Source of the DNA: Nectonema munidae
Taxonomy: Eukaryota > Nematomorpha > Nectonematoida > Nectonematidae
Length of the DNA: 64,000 nt
Direction of reading: 5' to 3'
NCBI GenBank assembly: GCA_030549495.1
Contig: JAUIRK010000903.1
Location: 2,538,773-2,602,772, forward strand
Shown here: positions 54,161-64,000 of the stretch, piece by piece
Numbering within the stretch: position 1 is the first letter of the stretch
How the letters are laid out: every line of letters starts with the position of its first letter
Translations under genes and position numbers: made by a program
Notes under the pieces: generated by a model
What the model saw: the letters and a program-made list of their open reading frames with translations, nothing else
What the model was told of the DNA's origin: nothing
The model's database searches: none

Positions 54161-54301
54161 GATTTTTAACCTCTAAACAACTCCAAGTTTTAATGGCGAT
54201 TTTTTTTTCAATCTGAAGTTTCAACTTTCTAAAATTTACAATTAATTTTATATATCTTTTCTGTTTATTGAAACAAGTTCACTGATTTCAATATCTTTAG
54301 T
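54161..54301. other. LINE 5' flank
   Basis: Short AT-rich stretch that may include the LINE 5' UTR. No flanking target duplication was identified. Confidence 0.4.
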
Positions 54302-55384
54302 ATGAAGAAGAAATCTAAAGAGACTTGGTCTTGCTCTTCTTGCAGAAACAGTTCATGTAAAGACATGGCGTTTTGTTATTCATGTAACGAATGGTTCTGC
54401 TATCCCTGCTAAGATCTTGACGAAAAATTTAACGAGATAGTTGACAATTATTTTTCTCTAGGTATGAGATGGTTTTGTAAGAGTTGCGTCTCAATTACTT
54501 CTCCTCTTACTGACAAAAGTAAAAGTATTGACTCCTCCCAGATACTTCAGACTCTCAATAATATTGAGCTTAAACTAGACTCTTTTTCGAAGAGTATAAA
54601 GTAAAAAGATATCATTAGCAGAAAATCTGAAAAAAGTGTTTTATATTCAGATACTGTGAAAAAATCAGTTAATCAGATAATAATTTCAACAAAAGAAGAA
54701 AGTCGCGAAAAAATACCGGATAGTTTTGAAGAAAAACTAAAAGCTATCCCAATCAAAAAAATCATCAATTTCAAAAACTCCATTGCTTTGACTTTCCCTG
54801 ATAAAAAGGCATCTGAAAAAGCAAAAGAAGTGATAAATGATAACAGTATTAAAATGGTTAAAAATGTGAAATTTTCACCTAAAGTTTCTATATTAGTTCC
54901 GACTTCTCTTTCTAACGACTATATTGTTCCTTCTATTTCCTTGAAAAATGAAGGACTTCAGAAAATTGTGGATGATGGAGGATCGATGGAATTTTTGTTC
55001 TCAAGACCCTTCAAGGACAATAATTTAAAGATGGCTGTTCTGAAGGTATCACCATCTGTATTCAGTTATATTTCTCTTTGTAACTTTAGACTATTTTTTG
55101 GTTTTTATCATTCTAAGGTCCTGCCTTTTTTTTCTCATAGACAATGCTCCAAATGTTGCATGATGGGACACACTGCTTCTAATTGTAAAAACCATAGTGT
55201 TTGTAGATATTGTTCTGACGATCATGATGGGAGTTCATGTACTGTTTCCAAGGCCGAATATAAGTGTATAAATTGCTCTAGAGCTGGATGTGCTGAAACT
55301 AATCATTCAGCTCATAAAACTTGTAAGTTTGTTTTGAAGAAAATAAGTTTTGTAAAGAATCACACCGTGTATAATGATGAATGA
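54302..55384 (+). pseudogene. LINE ORF1: PHD-like finger and zinc knuckles
   Basis: Residues from 54302 give a PHD-like finger: CSSCRNSSCKDMAFCYSCNE, WFCYPC, MRWFCKSC. A basic middle region is followed by knuckles CSKCCMMGHTASNC and CRYCSDDHDGSSC and a CINC...C module. Two in-frame TAA codons (54410-54412 and 54602-54604) split it, and an open stretch runs 54656-55384. ORF1 proteins of this type bind LINE RNA. The stop overlaps the ORF2 start by 11 bp. Confidence 0.82.
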
Positions 55385-58355
55385 TTCTCTTGAAATTACT
55401 AATTTATGTGAAGTTTTTTCTTTCAATTTACATGATGAAGATATATTTTTGAAGTCTTGTAATTTTCTCAATCCAGAATCTATCACAAACACTAATGAGT
55501 TTAACTTACTCAGTCTGAATTGTCAATCTTTAAAAGCTAAGTTTTCAGAATTAGAATTCCTCATAGAAAATTTTAATCTGCGGGCTACTTATCCCATTTC
55601 AGTAATATGTCTGCAAGAATCATGGTTAACATTGTCAGACTCTAAGAGCTTTTCATTATCCTCGTGTATATTTTTATCCTCCCCTAGAGTTATTTCCAAG
55701 CATGCCGGGTTATGCTTCTTTGTCCATGAAACCTTATCTTACAAAATTATTGGTTCTGGTTCGTTTGAAACTTTTGCCGAATATTTTTGTATTGTAGTAT
55801 ACATTAATAAAACCCCATTCAGGTTACACAACTTGTATAGACCTCCAAACAATATTCTTGAAAAAATAGAAATATTTAATCAATATCTTGAAATTTACTT
55901 AAGTAAATTCCCTCAAAATTCTACGAATATTTTACTTGGAGATTTTAATTTCAACCTACTCAACACTCGAGATGAATCAGTGAATAAGTTTTTCACCATT
56001 TGTATCTCTAACTTTTTATTCCCAACTATAACCACATCCACTCGACCAAGCAGTGGTACCTTACTAGATAACATTTTTATACCTAATAATCAGTTTGAGC
56101 ACTCAGCTTTTGTATTAGATACATGTATTTCTAACCATTACCCAGTTTTGCTATCCCTAAAAACAGCCGTCTTAGAAGTGAATGACAACTTTTATTATTT
56201 TGACGAAACTAAATTTGTTAATTTTGTCTCTACTTTTGACTGGACATCATTTACTAATGATAATAGAGAGATAGATCCTTCAGACCTAATAAGCTCGATT
56301 AATTCAAAAATTTGTTACTTTAAAAGTTTGTCTACCAAACATTTAAATGTTAATAAAAGGTTGCATAGAAAGAAAAAAAACCACCTGGGCTACTAACGAA
56401 CTTCTTGAGTTGATAAATAAAAGGAACAAAATTTTTCATAAATTGAAAAAAGCAAAGAGCGTAAAATTAAGAGCTGAGTTTCTTTTCTTAAGAAATCAAG
56501 TAAAGTATCTGATTAAAAGTTTGAAAAGAGAATTTTTTGAGAAAATTTTCAAGAACAAAAATGATACAAAGCTTACTTGGAAATGTATAAACTCTATTGT
56601 AAAACCGAAAGCTAAGCCGAATCTCTTTTATATAAATATCAACGATAATATAATCAGCGACAGTTCTACAGTTAGTAATCTATTTAGCGATCATTTTGAA
56701 AAAAATTTTAACCACGATTTCGTTCATGACGTAAACGCTGTGTCTTTTGAATCAACAGCTTGTACTTTTTACTTGCAAGAGGTATCTCTTAATGATGTTA
56801 TTTTGTCGTTCAAGTCTCTAAAGTCTAGCCGTAGTGAAGACATTTTTGGATTGTCCGTTTATGATTTGAAAAAAGTTGAAAACGATATTTCTTTGCCTTT
56901 AATGAAAGCATTCAATTCTTGTATTGAAAAAAATGTTTTTCCTGATATTTTAAAAATACTAAAGTTATACCTGTTTATAAGAAAGGAGAAACAGACAATC
57001 TAGCCAACTATAGACCAATATCGATTGTTACATCAATATCGAAAATATTTGAAAAAATTATTTATACTCAATTATATACTTATCTCACCTTCAATTCTCC
57101 CCTTTCCCCATTTCAATTTGGCTTCAAAAGACAATCCTCTACAGAGTTGTTGCATACTTATTTTTTGAACAGGGTGATCGATTCGCTTGAACAAAAGAAA
57201 CAGGTTTGCTCGATTTTCTTAGATCTCAGTCATGCTTTTGACTCTATTCCTCATAGCCTTCTTTTATACAAGCTAAAATCACACGGTTTTCCAGATAAAA
57301 CCTTAAAGTTTTTTTCCTCCTATTTTAGTAACAGACATCAGACGGTGTACATAAATGGTTGTCCTTCCAATGTAAAAAAAGTAGTCTCAGGTGTACCTCA
57401 GGGTACAATTTTAGCTCCCATATTTTTCAATATGTTTATGAGAGACTTACAGGAAATTGCGCTTGATTTTGAAATTTTCAGTTATGCAGATGACATAACT
57501 TTGTTATTCTCAGAAGAAAATCTGCATAAACCATTACTTGAGCAAAATCTAGGATTGATCCAAAAGTGGTTTGAATTAAATGGCATGTTTTTGAACACAG
57601 CTAAATCAAAATATATCTCATACTCGTATGGACATACTAAGCCTGTTTACAATGTTTACTTATCAAGTATTGGCATTCAAAGAGTAAATGAATTTAATTT
57701 TTTGGGTTTGTTCATATCAAGTGATCTGACTTGGCATCGCCATTTTTCACATGTATGCCACAAACTAGCTTATATTTCTAGTGTGATGAGACAAGCCAAA
57801 AAGTTTTTCCCAATCAATACAATGCTCACCATGTATAATAGTTTGTTCCTTCCTCATCTAAAGTACAGTGTCTTCAACTAGGGTCACTCAAAAAACACGA
57901 TGCTTTTTACACTACAAAAAAAGATATTAAGAGTAATTTTCAATCTTCCTCCCCTCTCCCACACAAACAACATATTTATTCAATACACTCTGTTGAAGTT
58001 CAAAGACAATAATGTCCATAGTGCCTACACCTACCTATATAAATTCTTGCATGGCATGCTTCCATTCATTTTCAACGACTTCATCACTTTTAACTCAGAA
58101 AAGGAAAGAACATCTCCTCGCTTTATGACACACATGATGCTCCCTTACTATAACTACACAAAATCAAAGCAAGCATTTGCATTCAAAATTTCAACACTAT
58201 TCAACTCCAATCAAATGTTTTTTGTTTCTGGTGCCATCAATATGAAAAAATTTCAAAAGATGATGATGTCCTATTTCATCAACTCTTACTCAAGAATCAA
58301 CAATTGTTCAATTTCCAACTGTTATGCCTGCAGAAAAAGTATGACTTCACCTTGA
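55374..58355 (+). pseudogene. LINE ORF2: endonuclease and reverse transcriptase
   Basis: Endonuclease: LLSLNCQSLKAK, ICLQESWL, LYRPPNN, LLGDFNFNLL, LLDNIFIPN and SNHYPVLLSL (the SDHxPV block with Asn for Asp). RT: VYKKGETDNLANYRPISIVT, FQFGFKRQSSTELL, FLDLSHAFDSIPH, SGVPQGTILAPIFFNMFM, FSYADDITLLF. C-terminus: LFTLQKKILRVIFNLPPLSH to the stop at 58353-58355. Breaks: a shift in the A run at 56373-56380, one near 56952-56956, and a stop (TAG in place of the usual Trp codon) at 57879-57881. The ATGATGAATGA overlap with ORF1 suggests termination-reinitiation. Confidence 0.88.
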
Positions 58356-58603
58356 ACAGCTCCTCTCATAAAATTCCCAAGATTATAGAAATCTCACAAG
58401 CAGGTTTACATCTACCAGCGGCTAACTTGGCCTTTGATATTGACCTTCAAAAGCAATATTTTATTATGATACATATTATATCCTTTTGTAAATGTTCTCA
58501 ATTTACCATATTTTTGTATTAAGCAATTTGCTCTATATATATATATTTTTTTTTCTTGTTACTTTTGAAAAATAAACTAACTAACTAACTAACTAACTAA
58601 CTA

Positions 58604-59059
58604 TGTTTCGAGCATTTGATTGTTTAAATTTATATCAATGTATACACTGTTGTGATTGATGATAAGTTATTGATTTTTAGAATAGTTTTTTAAACCACTT
58701 CTTAAATCGGAATTGCTATCATCTTATGTTCCATTGTAGAAGAAAAAGTTAGGATTTTATTTAAAATTAAAAAAGATTGATAGAATCTTTAGGTAATGTG
58801 GAGTAACCTTAGCTACTTTTCTTGTAAAGAAAATTTTTAGTTTGCAATATTTCACTTTTAAAATTTTTAAACGAAGGGCATTTGTAATATTTTTACCGAC
58901 AATGTGCGAAAAATAAATCACATTCCACTGCTATCACGCTTGTTTTTGATCTTAACGCGTAACTGTGAGAAGAAGAATTAACAAATGTTGCATTATGCCT
59001 TTATGAACGCAGTGATCCATTTAGTTGTAATCAGTATTTAAACATATATATGGCTTTCA
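58604..59059. other. AT-rich spacer
   Basis: Probably the interior of the hAT whose end is at 59118. Nothing coding was recognised. Confidence 0.35.
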
Positions 59060-59118
59060 CAAGATTAGATTTTAGTGTTTTTTGGACTCTTTAGTCAAAA
59101 AGGTTGCCGGCCCCTATT
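59060..59118 (-). repeat. Solo hAT terminus
   Basis: Reversed it reads AGGGGCCGGCAACCTTTTTG then ACTAAAGAGTCC, matching the common hAT end CAGGGGTCGGCAACCTTTTxGACTAAAGAGCC. No partner was identified. Confidence 0.6.
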
Positions 59119-59479
59119 CGAATGATCATTCATTCTATAATGCGATCATCATAGAACTCTTATGGAAAATTATGCGGGGGAAGCGAAAGTCAAATCCACA
59201 AATTGAGCTTTCGAGTAAATGCAGTCAATTTGATTGAGAAAACAATGATGTTATTCTCAGCGCCCTAAGAAACGACTATTTAGGGCAGATGTCATAATGT
59301 AGTTTACCATCTTAACCACCAGTTTCGAGCTTGTCTTTATATCGGGAGGTAGAACTAGCAGAGAGAGCAAACCGGTGTATGAAACAGTGAACAGAAGTGA
59401 CAGATGGAGGCACTGCTTACACTAGAGCTTGGAACCTAGATTTTCTCACAAGCATAAAAAGAGGGCCGTCAGTTGTGCA

Positions 59480-59674
59480 ACCTACTAGCTTGGTCCATTG
59501 GAGACCTTTTGTAGTTGCATTTCATTGGCCAAGAGTAATTTACTTCCAATTGCATCCTTAGTAGCATAACGCACATATACCAGAAGCTGTGCGCAGTTTG
59601 ACACGTTCGTTGATTCGTCCAGTTGTATTGCAAATCCATATTTTGAGCCCTGTACTTCCGTAATGACTGGTTCA
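59480..59674 (-). mobile_element. hAT transposase fragment cut by piggyBac
   Basis: The frame reads KYGFAIQLDESTNVSNCAQL, LVYVRYATKDAIGSKLLLAN, EMQLQKVS: the first Asp block of ZBED5/SCAND3-like hAT transposases (LQLDESTDVxNxAQLLVYVRY). The similarity runs up to the TTAA at 59675, where the piggyBac begins. The missing half should lie beyond the right end of the piggyBac, outside the window. Confidence 0.7.
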
Positions 59675-59950
59675 TTAACTCTTTCATGCCGATAGGTCAG
59701 TAATGCATAGTTCCTTCAAGTGCCGAAAAGTCCATTTAATTTGATTATCTGATATGCCGAAGCAAAAATATTTCGTTTTATTTAATGAAAGTGATATATC
59801 AAAGTTTACACACTACTAATAAACGAAATTTGGGTACAATAAAAAAAAATGTTTTTTCGTTTTTAAAAAAAATGCCGTACCATATATGGGACGTTCGTAC
59901 ACCCCAAAAAATTCTGTAAAAGCAAAACACAATTTTATTAAAACATTTTT

Positions 59951-61712
59951 TTAAATTTTAGTATGGTAAGCGATAAAGCATTTCACATGAACTCCAACAT
60001 TGCATTTGATGCATTTTGTGGGAGTTTTAGAATGACAATGTCGACATTTCAATCTTTTATTGTCTTCAATCGGAGTGACCAAGTGTCCAGTCTTGTCGAA
60101 TCCTGTGATGTCTGCAGGATTGGGACTTGCGAGAGCCTTGGATGATTGAGGATAAACTCCATAGGTTTTTAATAAACTTTGGGCCACCATTCTGCGGTAA
60201 AAAAGTTGATCTTTTTTTTCAGGGTTCGGGGTCAACCTGTACACAAGCCAAGCTTGTATGATCAATGTATCAAAAAGATGCATTACAATAGGCATATACC
60301 ATTTTTTTCCTCTTAAACAACTTTTATAAATCATGAGATTTTGGTCCATTCTGTCTACATGCCCCATCTCTCGATTATAAACATTTAAAAGCTTTGGCTG
60401 ATTTATTTTTATCCTACTTTTTAATGTACGCGAGTATCGTGAAATTTTATTTAGTGGCTCTACCCCATACTTGTTAGATCCACAAATCACAACCCGATTA
60501 TCAAACCACTCACAAACGTTAAAAGAACAGGAATTGTATGCCGTAAAACTCCCTCTGGGATCTTTTTTAAAATCTTTTTCACTTTTTTTAGGAAAATTGA
60601 GCAGCCTGTTCTTTTTTATGGTAGCCGTCATGGTCTGTTTTTTTTTCTTTAATCATTTGAAACAAGTTCAAGGTTGAAAAATAATTATCCATGACATAAT
60701 GGTATGAGTTGATGATCTTGTTGTTGTTTTTCTCAACAAAGTTGAGTACTACAGATTCCCCTAAAGTTAACCCTGTACTTCTTTTTTCCGATTTACCTTG
60801 ATAAAGATCAAAGTTCACTAAATACCCAGATTGAATGCAATCTGACCATTGCTTATACCCAAACCTTTGAGGCTTTCCTTTGATGAACTGTTTCAGATGT
60901 TGACGACCATAATACGGTATCATCGTTTCATCTATAGCATGAAACTCTGCTACAGGAGCATTTGAAGAAAAAATTTGGTTTAGTTTGTCAACAAGAGGCC
61001 GTATTTTGGTGAACTTATCACTTGAGTCAAGTTGATTGTTGTCTGAAAAATGTAAGTACTTTTTTATTTCATCAAACCTATCTCTCCTCATTGCCGACGA
61101 TACAATTTTCACATCACAATCCTCACTTTTGTTCCAATACATGCGATATTTAGGTAATTTATGGTAGCCCATTAGAGTGAAAATACCAAAAAAAACTTTA
61201 AATTCATCATTACTCAAGTTCAAATTAAAGTTGTTTTGCGAAGCATAATTGTTTGTAAATGAAACAATCATGTTAATGAGAGTTTCAGTCAAAAATAGAT
61301 TAAAAACATCCATCAAATTCAAGTTAGCGTTATCATAGTAACTTGGGTGAAGAGCTTCTTTGAATTCATTTCCATGAAAATTAACACAACCACTGTTCCA
61401 ATGAAAAGACTTTTTTCTTTTAACTGGTTCGATTTGATTACTAGTTTGTCTATCATCATCATTAATATCATCATCATCATCATCATCATCGTGAATCACA
61501 CATCTTGAAACCAAAGTTCCTTCAGCCAGCAATTGATTTCCAGTCAAATTGTCTATATCGCCGATGTCTTCGTCTCCTGAATCTTCATCTGTAACCACAT
61601 CGGTACAATTTATGGGCGGTTGAATGAAAATTTGGGAGTCAGTTATCTTTTCTGTATCAATAAACTCCAACAAATTATTTAAAGTATCATTCTTAAAAAT
61701 GTGAGAATGCAC
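59951..61712 (-). pseudogene. piggyBac transposase with one frame break
   Basis: Frame 1 (60588-61712, 374 codons) has an acidic Asp-rich N-terminus, NLNLSNDEFKVFFGIFTLMG, FDEIKKYLHFSDNN, FHAIDETMIPYYGRQHLKQF (first catalytic Asp), KPQRFGYKQWSDC and YHYVMDNYFSTLNLF (second Asp). Frame 2 (59951-60631) continues MTATIKKNRLLNFPKK, VYNREMGHVDRMDQNLMIYK (third Asp), WYMPIVMHLFDTLIIQAWLV, and a Cys-rich tail CRHCHSKTPTKCIKCNVGVH. The frames meet in a run of nine T (A on the coding strand) at 60638-60646, so one slip, or a sequencing error, separates two otherwise complete halves. All three DDD aspartates are kept. About 585 codons in all. Confidence 0.9.
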
Positions 61713-61805
61713 AATATATTTTGAAATAAAAGTTTGCTTTCACAAAACAATTATTCAATGATAAAAAAAAAGTAAAATTAAACATCTCATACTTCATACT
61801 AAGAT

Positions 61806-62006
61806 TTATTTATCAAAAATATGCAGAATGTAGTAAATAAGTTTTCCTCCAGCATTCTTCTCAGGGTCTCTTTGATATATAAAGCTCAGAATAAAAGTCA
61901 AAAGACTATAGAACGCAATAGCGTACACATTAGAAACTATTGGTAATTCAATATCCACATCCCAATTCGAGAATGTGAAATAAATAAAATCCGAATTCTC
62001 CAACAT
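61806..62006 (-). other. Small open frame with one membrane segment, unassigned
   Basis: 66 codons: MLENSDFIYFTFSNWDVDIE, then a hydrophobic stretch VYAIAFYSLLTFILSFIY (about 28-45), a basic turn YQRDPEKNAGGK and a short tail. An AATAAA overlaps the stop. The region upstream of its ATG is part of a 61-bp tandem duplication. It lies inside the piggyBac between the transposase and the right end. I do not recognise the family. It could be chance. Confidence 0.25.
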
Positions 62007-62112
62007 TAAAACTCAATTTTTTATTCAAAATAATAAAAAATTCAAAGTATCCCGAATTTTCCAACATTAAAACTCAATTTTTTATTCAAAATAATAAAAA
62101 ATTCAAAGTATC
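61991..62112. repeat. 61-bp tandem duplication
   Basis: Units 61991-62051 and 62052-62112 differ at a single base near the start (CCGAATTCTCC versus CCGAATTTTCC). Near-identity implies a recent event. Confidence 0.92.
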
Positions 62113-62953
62113 AATGTAACATTTAGAGCTCAGCTAAAAAGTCCAAACGGCCCGGCCTTTTTGTTTTCACAAATACTCTTTTGTTTATGATAATTTTTAT
62201 ATTTTGTACATTTAGCTTATCTATAACCTTTAAATTAATGATTTCTTGTGCATATATGTAACTATAAATATTTTTTATATTGCCCGAAATATTAAAGTTC
62301 AGCAATTTACTACAAAAAAGCGTGCGTCTTTTCACCCAAAAACACATTCAAAAAACATCATATGTAGCAACAGAAACTATTTAAATCAAATAATCAGTGA
62401 AATTCAACAAAAAATTACAATTAATCAATTGAGTTTAAAAGTAAAGGATATTAAAAGTTATTAAAGCCTAAAGCAAGAGTTAGTACATTACATACAAAAA
62501 TATTATGTTCATGATAAAATATATATAAAAAAGAAAAAAAACAATTGAATAAAACTACAAATAAACTACTTTAAACTACAAATAAAACTAGTTTTTAGGT
62601 GTTTTTTGAATGTGTTTTTGGGTGAAAAGAAGCGCCTCAAAAAAGGTTTTCTCTATTTGTTTGAAGCTTTTTCAAAGTTCAATAGTTAATGAACAAAAAC
62701 TTACTATTGTTTAATTGTAAAAAAATTTTTTTTTACTACATTTCATACAAATAATATGTTTTTGTGAGTGCTCACTGCTTATTGGATCTATTAGACCCAT
62801 GTTTACCTGCAACGTAATGCTAAAAGTTTTTAGGTCGTTGCCGAAAAAAAAAATAACTTTGACAAAAATATTTTTTGAATGATTTAAATACAAGTAGAAT
62901 GAGGAGGCATTTTAAAAGTTTCAAAACTATATATATCATTTATGACAAAAAAT

Positions 62954-62996
62954 CTAAGTTTCTCGGGTCTGATAGACCCTTGCCTGATGAGGGTTA
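62954..62996 (-). repeat. piggyBac-style terminus inside the element
   Basis: Reversed it starts TTAACCCTCATCAGGCAAGG followed by a short palindrome GGGTCTATCAGACCC. A similar GGATCTATTAGACCC lies at 62784-62798. No opposite end with this sequence is found in the window. Confidence 0.5.
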
Positions 62997-63890
62997 AAAT
63001 GAATAATTTACTACAAGTTAAACCAGACTCTTCCTAATATTTACAAAAATATGTCAGGTATTAATATTTAAGTCTTTGAATAGACGCTGTTATTCATAAG
63101 AAGGAGAAGGAAAAAGTTTATTTTTCATACTTTTTTAAATAATAGTTTAATAATTGGAAAATGCAATTATTCTGACCTATTAACTAAGTTGATAACTTTT
63201 TTATTAACTGGTTGGTACAATGAGAATCAGATTTTTAGTCCAAAGCAGAAGAATCATATCCAAATTTATTATAAAAAGCAGATGAACTGAATTTTTCTGT
63301 CTATAACTTCATTTAGATTTTAAAAATGTTTATGTATTTCGTTATAAGAAAAATAATATCAATTTTTGAAAATAAAATCTGAAAATTTTCCAAATTTGTT
63401 CCAAAATTCAACAATATTTTGTAAAAAAATATTCTCAAAAACAGAGGTTGTATAAAAAACTTTTTATTGTTTAAAATTTTGCATTAAATTTGGATAAAAA
63501 ACACAAATTAACAAAATTGATTTTGAGCAAAAAAAATCAGTCCTAACGGGTCATATCTGGTACCCAATATTCAAAGTTATTTGAAAAAAGCATGTTTCAT
63601 GAAAAAAAGTATTAGCTTGCTAACGATGTTATTGAAAGTACGTCGAATATATTACACATAAGTTTTACGTCATATATAAAGTAAATAATGAGAAAACTTA
63701 CCATAATTAAAAGAAACACACACGTAAAAAGAAAATGACAGCAAGAACGATCTGGTAAGTTGTGATGTGACGTCAAAATCTTGAATTGCAGCCAGAATAT
63801 TGATTATCCTATTCGTGACATGCATGCATCAACTCGATGTGAAATAATGAAGGTTAGTGGTATTTGTTTACGTTTTTGTAAATAACTAAA
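62997..63890. other. AT-rich piggyBac interior
   Basis: No coding pattern. It leads to the subterminal repeat cluster at 63899-64000. Confidence 0.4.
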
Positions 63891-64000
63891 TTTGACCCGC
63901 TCGGCACTTACAGTAAAATTTTTGGGGTGACATATATGGCCCTTTCGGCATACAAAGAACTTTATTTACGACCCATATGTGGGACTTTCGGCACAAAAGA

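Larger units (their letters stand above)
54302..58603 (+). mobile_element. Nearly full-length CR1/Jockey-type LINE (LINE 5)
   Basis: It has two overlapping ORFs, a 3' UTR of about 220 bp and a tail of (CTAA)n at 58576-58603. The PHD-like finger in ORF1, AP endonuclease plus RT in ORF2 and no RNase H fit the CR1/Jockey group. Only a handful of breaks separate it from an intact copy, so it is the youngest full-length LINE here. LINEs 2-4 have related RTs but (TTC)n tails, and are different families. Confidence 0.88.
59675..64000 (-). mobile_element. piggyBac transposon, right end outside window
   Basis: Left end TTAACTCTTTCATGCCGATA. TGCCGAAAG-type words recur near both ends: forward at 59687, 59723, 59755 and 59874, and reversed at 63900, 63943 and 63985. 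CATATATGG and CCCCAAAAA blocks accompany them in inverted order (59870-59915 versus 63915-63960). These look like subterminal transposase-binding repeats. A second piggyBac-style end (TTAACCCTCATCAGG, reversed) lies at 62981-62996 and may be a nested element or an alternative 5' end. Confidence 0.7.

Noticed and set aside
53887-54224. His/Thr-rich minus-strand frames
   Set aside because: They translate the TG-rich repeat cluster.
58576-58603. Independent microsatellite
   Set aside because: The (CTAA)n run sits exactly at the 3' end of LINE 5 and is its tail.
62123-62464. Frames of 72-74 codons on both strands
   Set aside because: They overlap each other in AT-rich sequence and have no recognisable domain.

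Overview
This is an AT-rich animal nuclear contig. Almost all of it is layered transposable elements (TEs), with two host-type genes whose exons can be followed. Evidence for a metazoan is spliced genes with short GT-AG introns, a POLR1H-type RNA polymerase I subunit, and LINE, SINE, hAT, piggyBac and pogo families typical of invertebrates. The taxon cannot be resolved from this window. The orphan TE protein families recall arthropod genomes.

Layout. 1-1546: decayed piggyBac running off the left edge. 4352-11323 (minus): a four-exon gene for the Pol I subunit RPA12/POLR1H. Its second intron holds a LINE fragment, two MITEs, a 1.6 kb non-autonomous hAT and hAT debris, and its first intron holds a pogo-like transposase. 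11938-15163: a nearly whole hAT interrupted by a LINE tail with an 18-bp target-site duplication (TSD). 15668-20090: an OTU/vertnin-like coding fossil split by a second hAT (16066-19047) and a small hAT MITE (perfect 8-bp TSD). 21178-22263: a hAT deletion derivative (perfect 8-bp TSD). 22640-26810: an I/R1-type LINE with RNase H abutting piggyBac remains.

28640-31071: an intact 570-codon gene of an orphan transposase-like family, bounded by inverted repeats with CACTG ends. 31300-33170: CACTA/Tnp2-like remains. 33350-34016: hAT tail. 34017-37216: two CR1/Jockey-type LINEs head to tail, one with an intact 590-codon reverse transcriptase. 37959-39821: a seven-exon SAM-domain gene, probably damaged, flanked by copies of a local repeat. 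40643-42837: third hAT. 43012-46375: a LINE with a TSD-flanked hAT and a piggyBac-type MITE nested inside. 47797-49400: a decayed second orphan transposase-like family. 52008-52575: a long foldback repeat next to a single-exon pseudokinase gene (52660-53793). 54302-58603: a nearly full-length LINE with two overlapping ORFs. 59675 to past the right edge: a piggyBac whose transposase has only one visible frame break, inserted into a hAT.

Functionally, only POLR1H, perhaps the SAM gene and perhaps the pseudokinase look like host genes. Everything else is mobile DNA of several ages, and the nesting gives a relative order of insertions. All coordinates and splice joints come from reading the sequence. 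No alignment or database search was run.
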